64,000 nt of DNA from Bryum argenteum (taxonomy: Eukaryota > Streptophyta > Bryopsida > Bryales > Bryaceae), in the NCBI GenBank assembly GCA_037043015.1, contig CM073321.1, positions 11,106,001 through 11,170,000 on the forward strand, in the 5' to 3' direction. The notes beneath the pieces were generated by a model. That model saw nothing but the letters and a program-made list of their open reading frames with translations, searched no databases and was not told where the DNA came from. This document shows, one piece after another, positions 56,970-64,000 of this stretch. The position numbers and the translations under genes are program-made. Each line of letters starts with the position of its first letter. Position 1 is the first letter of the stretch.

Positions 56970-59036
56970 AAATGGAGGCTTATTCTTTGGGACAAGGCCT
57001 TCGAGAACTACCTTGAGCCCAATGCGAGCCCCAAGTTCCTTGAAGGCTCTAAACTGGAGAAAATTGCGAGTGGCATGGAGACAGGGAATCGATTGGTTTT
57101 CAGATGTGTTTCTATTTCATAACCTTCTTCTCATGCATTCTTAAGATTCATTTGGTTTCAAGCGTGCAAACATTTATTTCGATTGTGCACATACATCAAG
57201 AATGAGCTTGTGCCTAGGGGAGGCCTTGCCGCTGTGCGCATTCCCTCCGACTTTAAAGACGTGATAGTCGAGGAAGATTCAGACAAAAAAATTTCGACTC
57301 ACCAACTGAACCGTTTTACTCATGCACAAGTAATGCCAGGAGGTTGGTTTCTCGAGTGTCACGACAATTTTGTCGGTCGGGACGAGAAGCATCTGGTTCA
57401 AGGTCCTTCCACGGCCGTAGCTTCCGTCGCAATGATCGAGGACGACGACAACGACTTCTCGATCTTGCCTGGTGCATCCTCTCCTCCGCCAGTATCCGCA
57501 GTTCTTGCACTACCACCAGTCGAAGCCCTTCCACAACCTCAGGGGAAGGGAAAGAAAGGCAAGGATACTGCTGCCAACGGCTCAGCGAATCTCCAAGAGA
57601 AATCTCATCGAAATCATCCTATCGCTAACTCTGATGTAAGTGTTGGTGAGCCAAATTTGAATCAACATACTCATACGGCTGTTGGGAATCGTCGAAGCCT
57701 CGCTGCAATTCTGACTTAGGTCTCGACAGGTGGTGTTACAAATAATTCATCACCACCGCCTTTGAACGCTTTCGACCGCAAGTCCAAAAAGAAGTACGTT
57801 TCACTCTTTTTTCTTGAACCGAAACATGTTGGAGACTGCTTGTCTTCTGACATTAATATTCCTCTTCCAATCTACTTGGAGGAAGGGGATATTGAAGCTT
57901 TTGTTCAAAAGGCAGCTCATGAAACTAAAGAATGGGACACGCAAGTCTTGGACATTATCAACCACATCAGAAAGGTATTATGTCTTAAATTGTTTATTAC
58001 ATAATTTTTTTCTGAAATTTTGATTGGAACACATCGCTTACAACATGTTTAACTTTTTGTGATTTTCAAAGATTGGTAAGGACAGAAAGTACCCATGTCA
58101 GGAGATGGGCACCAAACACCCGCATCCTAGGATTGATCTCATCTACACAGACGTTCACAAGCACTTACCCGTGATTGACGTGTCGCCCGTTGAAATCCCT
58201 TCATGGAACAAGCAAAAGAAAAGCTACTTCGAGAGTGTCTTCTTTTTTGCTTTCTACAACTTGACAGACGAGGGTGCGATATTTGTAATGCATCACAAGG
58301 ACCGTCGAGTCGAGAAAGCTCTGGATGCCGAGTCAAAGGCTTTTGATTTCCGAATGGTGCAAGATTGGTGGGGGTATTATCCCATGCCGATGGCCTCGAC
58401 ATTTCCTCACGTGAAAACGGTATGGCCTTCATTCTGCATTCAAATCATCAGTCATGATTATTTACAACGATTTTTTAAATATCTCTCATGGATTGAATTT
58501 CGCAGACTCACAACTTCCACATTAAAGTCTTTGTTCGGAAGTCTTTCGCGACCAGATTCACCATCAGGTAGGTTGCAAAAGAGTATGCAAGTGTGAAGGA
58601 CCTTGTTCAATTTCGCAAGCAAAGCCTCCGTTCGTAGAAAGGAAGATGGTACCCTATGGCGTGGCTTGCGAGAGAAGGATCCCTCCTTCATCCAATGTTT
58701 TGTTGATTCTCTCACAGACGAGTCGAAGAATCGTCTTTGACTGGAGCCCTAGTACAGGTAAGTTGTTGCTAATACCAACTGTCATTCAACTTATTTAATA
58801 TTGTAGTTCTGATGTAGGTTGCTGGTATGTAGGTGCTTCCGTGATTGCCTGCGCGCGATCGAACTGTCATCTTATTGCTGTTGAAGCTGATGAAGATATT
58901 TGACGAACTCTTATCGGCATACGTGGATGGTATTGCTTTTGAAGAAGAAAGCGGCGATTCGATTCCGGATTATGACTACGACAGTGATAGTTCTGAACCG
59001 CTTCCGAAGAAGCAACGTCCAACATTTTGTGCATAA
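56970..59036 (+). pseudogene. Methyltransferase-like part of a ParB/methyltransferase-like gene (locus iv, right part)
   Basis: Exon-like pieces: 56975-57110 (WDKAFENYLEPNASPKFLEG), 57183-57719 with an acidic and Pro-rich linker, 57735-57974 (KKKYVSLFFLEPKHVGDC), 58072-58419, 58506-58567, about 58600-58757 and 58833-59036, most with GT/AG ends. The 58072 exon reads IDLIYTDVHKHLPVID and FFAFYNLTDEGAIFVMHH, which fits a methyltransferase core whose DPPY motif has been replaced. Motif I follows late, as in the beta class: GTLWRGL, then VFDWSPSTG across a phase-1 intron into ASVIACARSNCHLIAVEADE. A stop near 58637, a frameshift near 58730 and another near 58893 show decay. The family would modify bases or bind DNA in the nucleus; activity is doubtful without DPPY. 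Confidence 0.55.
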
Positions 59037-59039
59037 TTA

Positions 59040-60136
59040 TTTCTTACTTTCCCCCCTTCAATCGTCACCTTTACTCGCTAATAATTTATTGGTATTGACT
59101 TTTTCTGTACTTTTAGAATCGCAGGTTCCAAACGACCCTTCATTGGCGACGGAAGTCTCTACAACAGTCCTCCGCAAACCTTCACCCTACCATCTTATTG
59201 AGAGACGATAGCTCAAGATTTTGTCGCTGCCCCTTTTCTCGTCTTATTGGACAATAGTAGACGTCCACGCTTTAGCTTCAGAGTGCTTGCGTTTATAGAC
59301 GATGAGGCTCATCAGTGTGACCAACACTTTAATGGTGGTTCACCATTAGCATTCTAGGTGTTTTTATTTTTCTGGTTTGGTTTGGACTACGTAGGGTCAT
59401 ATATTTATACTTGCCCTACGGCGTTGGTCATGCATGTGGTTTTGTTATACATTTTTATATCTATCCATGATGTTTACCTATTAATCATGAACGTTTAACA
59501 ATTTCTTTATTCATCTAAATGTTTAAGTTTTAAACTCAATGCAAACTAAAAGTTCCAATAAGGTTTCTTTATTTTCCATTGGAGTGATTGAATCTTCACA
59601 ATGTTGGTAAGGGCTCTTGTAGACTATTTGTACAGCTCAGAATAGCTGCATTAAGATGCAGTGCAACGCTCAAACGAGGCCGAGGAGAATCAAACTTGGA
59701 CGACTACAATGCCACGCGAATGTCTTAGTGTACACCTTACAAGGAGACACGGAAAAACGACTTGTAGTTATAAATTTCAGATTATATAAACAGAAGCATT
59801 AACATATTATTCTGACAAGTGTAATAAGAAATTGATGACGTCAGCCCTAATTAGTCTCCAAATTTTAAATCGGTAAAATAAATTTATTGATGTCCTAAAG
59901 GGCCATCCCAAATTTTGGTTCAGATTTTGTATTTGTGAGTGAACGGGGCCATTATATAATTTGAGTTGTATTGGTTACACATGATGATGTCAGCCCTATC
60001 TTAATTAAATTTTATTTAAACTTGCAAATGTGGATTAACTATGAAATATTCCAGGACCCCAATACCATGGAAAGAAATGGATAAAGGACCTATATTCACG
60101 GTTTTTGGTACTTTTATGCCTAAAAATAACCATTTC
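59040..60136. other. Intergenic DNA with a GATGAYGTCAGCCCTA direct repeat
   Basis: Two copies of GATGAYGTCAGCCCTA lie at about 59834 and 59981, and GGGCCAT recurs. No gene recognised. Confidence 0.5.
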
Positions 60137-60254
60137 AAAATTTCACAACCAGCCATTACATGGTAATAGGGCCATTAACTATTAATTTTTTTTTTCTTAC
60201 CGCTCAAACTTTACCGATCACCGCTCACCGCTCAACGCTCACACCGGTGGGTTT
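60137..60254 (+). repeat. Left terminal inverted repeat
   Basis: AAAATTTCACAACC to CACACCGGTGGG; the counterpart is 63875-64000 on the other strand. Confidence 0.85.
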
Positions 60255-61340
60255 TCTCAGGACTGCCTTTAAGGTCACAACAAGGTATGCTCCGTTTCAG
60301 ATAGTCTATGGGCTACATTCCTTGATGCGCACGGAACTTTTAGTTCCAACTAAGCCACAGTTGTCTTGTGCGACAAACTCAATCCGACGTTGAACACGAC
60401 ATGTCAAACAGACAACACATCCTTTGTTTGAGAATATACCATATTCCTAGAATACACTTAGAATATTGTAGAATATGCCCACATATTCTTGGATTTTTGA
60501 GAAAATTTCATCCAAATTGTCTAACGTACCAGACACCTGACGAACACGACGAACACGACAAACACCGCAACTCGACAGACATTGCCGATAATGTGTTAAA
60601 GAAAACAACCCTGAACTAAGCAAACGAAGTTGGATATCAAATATACACCAAATCCGGTATTGATAGCAAGAATAGCTTATCTAGAGCAAATGGATACCTT
60701 CAGACACGATGCGTAGGTAGTAGCAAGGACTATTCAATGGATTTGGTCATTATAGAATGAACACCACTACCGTCAAAAAGATTTTCAGCTTGGCGATTAT
60801 GTTCTTTGGTATCCGAAGGGACACAAGGACCATGTTGGCAAATTCAAGAGCAGGTGGTTTAGCTCATATAGGATTCAGTCTCGGCTGTTTAACAACACTG
60901 CCCTGTTGATTACAATGGAGCACGACGAGCCCAATCCGGTAATCGTCAACATCAACAAGCTATAACCATACAACTTCTATGACAAGGATCAATTGGTTAT
61001 GGTCACTCCAAACCATCCAACAAAGGGTTTGGTGGAGCAGCATAGAGGGGGATAGTAGTTTCCCAAGCCAAGAAGGTAGCAGTGAAGGCCACAACAAAGA
61101 ACCAAAAGACGTAGTCAATAGTCTTGATGCGGTGGAGTAGTTCTGGAACGACCAGAGTAAGAAATCTGAGAAGCCGATGGGCAAGCCACGAGGCCAAGAG
61201 AAACACATAGAAACATGTTGGAGGTAAAGGGAAACACCTAGGAGGCCAGGAAGAAAAGTTTGGTAGGCTAGAGAAAACCATCCAACAGCTAGGAGAAGCA
61301 GCGCAAAGGTCTTCAATAGAGTTATGGATAATACCTAAAA
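60255..61340 (+). pseudogene. Relic of gypsy integrase C-terminus and tail
   Basis: Pieces read FLRTAFKVTTRYAPFQIVYG, FQLGDYVLWYPKGHKDHVGK, FKSRWF, and VIVNINKL, matching the element at 41.48-41.93 kb, then a tail similar to 42.88-43.0 kb. The region 60360-60620 is an unrelated insertion. It has many stops and frame changes. It begins directly at the inner edge of the left inverted repeat. Confidence 0.85.
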
Positions 61341-61399
61341 AATAATTAGAATGAGAAAAAAATAAAAAAAATACTACCGCTTGGAGTAACTCGACTAGT

Positions 61400-63540
61400 G
61401 CTCAACTATACAGTCCTAGAACTAGATTTTGGTATGCTAGAAGTTAAGTTGAGTGAACTTGCGGTGGCTGCAAGGCATGCAACGGTAGTGGAATCGCCGC
61501 ATTGAAGGAAGGAGGCGCCGTCTGCGGCAGAGAGGAAGGAAAAGGTTGTCGTGAAGGCTGCAGATACGGCGATAGAGACGGTCACGGCAGTCACAGGTGA
61601 AGCAGAAGATGGAGGAGCCCGCCTCGAAGCTGCACAAGAAGAAAAGTAGCAAGGCCGTGACTATTGTGGAGATGAAAATTGTACGGTGCATATTGCCGCT
61701 GTTCCGGCATTACGACGTTGCTAAGATAAAGAAGCTTCAGCACTTAGGGAGGAAGCCATAGCGATGGCCGAGGAGGTGAAGTGAAGACCAAAAAAGTTGT
61801 AGAGATTGGTTACGGAAGAGAAACGAGCGGTTCAGGAGGGTGCTACATCTGAGTACGAGGCGACCGGGGTGGTTCGTGAAACGTTGCAAGTCGAAAGACG
61901 CAGAGGAGCCAAAGGAGTGGACGGCGGAGAGGGCGCAGTTGAAGGCACATGCATGGGCTCACAAGGAGGCGGGAAGAAAGTTATAGAAAGGGAGAAGGAA
62001 GCTCGCAAGAAGTCTCTCGTAGCAAGTAGTGCAGAGGCTCCGAGCGTGGCAAAGGCGAATCCTAGAGTGGAGAGCAACGTGAGTGTTGCAGAAGTGGAGG
62101 AAGCTATGGTCGGTACTAAGAAGCTGAGTCCAGCAGTGCGGAGCGGTAGTTCGAGCGGCGGAAGCTAGAGAGACTTGAACTGTCGAAGACCGTGCGTGGG
62201 CAATCTAGCTTCAGCAACAATTGTGGAGGTTCGAGTTCTGATAACCGTGGCGGTAAACGTTGAGATTCTAGAGGAGGAGCACAATTTGGCGGTGGCTGTC
62301 GAAGTAGTTCTATCGGCGGTTAGCGGGGAGGCAACAGTGCTAACAGTAACTACCAAAGTTGTTGAATGTGCACTGCAGGTAGAGCTGATATTGGAGGAGG
62401 TGGTAGCAGTCAAGACGGCCGTGGTGTTTCAACAGATGCTAGTGTTTGCCAACGCCGTAGGGTCAAACAGGAGCAACGTGGCAGAGATTGCTACCTTAAG
62501 GCTGTTGGTGTAGTTATCGGAACCAGGAGCTATTGCCGAAATTATCGAGAAGGAGGAGGTTGCTGCCCCCATGGAGGAGGTTGCATCGGTGCTTGCTTAG
62601 GCATTTGAAGCTCCTGTACTAGAAAAGAAGGTAATCGGGACTGCACTAGAAGCAAACAAAGTAGGAGAAGGAGGAGGAGGAGAAGGAGGCACCTGCAGCG
62701 GAGGAGGTGGCCACTACGGCTCCGCAGCAGTGGAGGAGGCACCGGCTGCGCCGATTGAAAAAAAGGCTGCTTCAGTTGTGGAGGAGAACTAGCTGCCCAC
62801 AGAGGAGGTGGCTGCACCCTTGGAGGAGGCCCCAGCTGCGGTGGAGGTTGCCACCAGGGAGTTCACATTGCCCGAGTCTGAGGAAGAGAAGGACGTGGCT
62901 GCCGGCGTTGAGGAGGCTGCCTCGCAGGTGGCTGAGGCATTTGAAGGTGGCTGAGGCTGAACGAGGGGAGGAGAAACCGGATGTGCTGATTGAGGAGGAG
63001 GCTGCCCCAGCTGTGGAGGATAAGAGGCTGAGGTTGAAGCCGAGGTGGAGGCACCGGCTGCCCCAGTAGTCAAAGACGGGAAGGGCCCTGGTGCCCCACT
63101 GCCCCAGTGGTAGAGGAGGAGAAGGGGGCATTCGCAGCGGAGGAGGTGGCCCTTGAGGCTGCCTCAACAATTGAGATAAAGGCAAGTGATTCAGATAAAG
63201 GCAACTGATTCCGATATAGGCAATCATTAAACAAAGTGGCTTTACCTGTAGAGGTGGTACAAGTTGCAGCGTAGGTTGTCACCAGTGTTTTCATAGGGAC
63301 AATAAAGAGGAGGAGTTTGTTGCTTCTATTGAGGAAGTTACCTCATTGGTCACGGAGGAGGTTATTGCCCCCATTGAGACCTGCCTCGGTGCTTGTTGAA
63401 AGGCAGACTCTGTGTTTGTAAAGACCTTTGAGGTTTTGCAATAGAGGAGGCACTGGTTGAGACTGTTGATAAAGAGGTCGCTTTTGGGGCCTATCACGGT
63501 CTCGGGGCAGATCATTTGAGAAAAGTAGACCACGCCATGC
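61400..63540 (+). other. GAG/GTG-rich, Val/Ala/Glu-type low-complexity sequence
   Basis: Many overlapping ORFs read as Val, Ala and Glu-rich peptides (for example EEVAAPLEEAPAAVEVA in short frames) because GAGGAGGTGGC-type units recur. No domain, no single long frame. It may be the expanded 3' ORF region of the captured gypsy element (43.3-43.8 kb also encodes Ala/Val/Glu-rich sequence). Confidence 0.45.
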
Positions 63541-63549
63541 TTGAGAGGT

Positions 63550-63870
63550 AAACTAGACTAGAGCCGCTAGGCCAGGCCTGGAGGTAGGCAAGCTAGGTCA
63601 GAGAGGTAGGCAAGTCATGCCAGAGAGGTAGGCAAGCTAGGCCAGAGAGGTAGGCAAGTCATGCCAGAGAGGTAGGCCAAACTAAAGAGGTTAGGTCAGG
63701 GAGGAAAGTAAGCCAGGCCAGACCAGGCTTGGCGAGGAAGACATGCAAGCCAGGCTAGAGCAGTAGCTCAGGCGAGGCCTGAGAGGCAAGCATACAAGAA
63801 AGACCAAGCTAGGGAGGTAGGCACGCCAGACTAGGGAAATAGCAAGCCAAGCGAGAGAGGTAAGCAAGGG
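63550..63870 (+). repeat. GAGAGGTAGGCAAGC minisatellite
   Basis: Imperfect tandem units of about 22 bases (GGTAGGCAAGCTAGGCCAGA type, alternating with GTCATGCCAGAGA), next to the right inverted repeat. Confidence 0.85.
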
Positions 63871-64000
63871 GGAAACCACCGGTGTGAGCGTTGAGCGGTG
63901 AGCGGTGAGCGATGAGCGGTAAAGTTTGAGCGGTAAGAAGAAATAAATTTGAAAGTTAATGGCCCTATTACCATGGAATGGGTGGTTCTGAAATTTTAAA

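Larger units (their letters stand above)
60137..64000. mobile_element. Terminal-inverted-repeat element carrying a captured gypsy 3' end
   Basis: The left end (60137-60254) and the right end (63875-64000) are inverted copies: both read GGTAATAGGGCCATTAACT, CTTACCGCTCAAACTTTACC and CAACGCTCACACCGGTGG from the outside in. The CACCGCTCA motif repeats inside the ends. The right end touches the window edge, so the outer tip and target duplication cannot be read. The inside carries retroelement sequence rather than a transposase, as Pack-type elements do. About 3.9 kb. Confidence 0.75.

Noticed and set aside
62700..63070. Arg-rich ORFs near 62.7-63.1 kb as a gene
   Set aside because: Low-complexity translation of GAGGAGGTGGC-type repeats; several frames are equally open.

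Overview
The window looks like transposon-dense nuclear DNA of a streptophyte (a land plant or a charophyte-type alga; I cannot name the species). Grounds: GT-AG introns, an Arabidopsis-type CCCTAAA repeat in a promoter-like position at 23.06 kb, Ty3/gypsy LTR retrotransposons of plant type, a plant-mitochondrial-type LSU rRNA fragment at 21.4 kb and the 5' end of an 18S rRNA gene at 6.7 kb. GC-rich retroelements alternate with very AT-rich DNA (17.7-23.0 kb). Almost every long gene carries stops or frameshifts.

Layout. 1-5.2 kb: the integrase end of a gypsy element, then a long LTR that itself carries a protein-coding ORF (copy 1), split by a 1.5-kb solo LTR. 5.2-17.6 kb: a small spliced ORF, an 18S fragment beside two head-to-head solo LTRs, a minus-strand FCP1/HAD-like gene, and a minus-strand gene that joins a ParB-like domain to a beta-class amino-methyltransferase-like domain. 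17.5-23 kb: a 51-bp-stem hairpin, a minisatellite, AT-rich DNA, a methyltransferase-gene fragment and the mitochondrial LSU fragment. 23.0-29.9 kb: a promoter-like region, an array of perfect palindromes, a decayed gene with a DUF7869/DDE-like transposase domain, a small intact ADD zinc-finger gene and the last exons of another methyltransferase-like gene. 29.9-46.7 kb: copy 2 of the ORF-bearing LTR (minus strand), split by a 12.6-kb gypsy element with both LTRs and a 5-bp target duplication; that element is itself split inside its reverse transcriptase by another solo LTR. 46.8-59.0 kb: a second ParB/methyltransferase-like gene (plus strand), split by unclassified repeats and by copy 3 of the ORF-bearing LTR, which holds its own solo LTR. 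60.1-64 kb: a terminal-inverted-repeat element that carries a captured gypsy 3' end.

The most unusual signals are: (1) a recurring family of intron-containing genes pairing a ParB-like domain with a diverged DNA-methyltransferase fold; (2) about two dozen copies of a perfect odd-length palindrome (arm CAGTTTAGCTCGA, centre G or C) found only in introns and upstream DNA of two of the genes between 11.4 and 24.4 kb; (3) an ORF of roughly 1,000 codons that appears to lie inside an LTR and recurs in three diverged copies. Whether the ParB/methyltransferase, HAD, DDE-like and ADD genes form one large mobile element is a hypothesis, not shown here.
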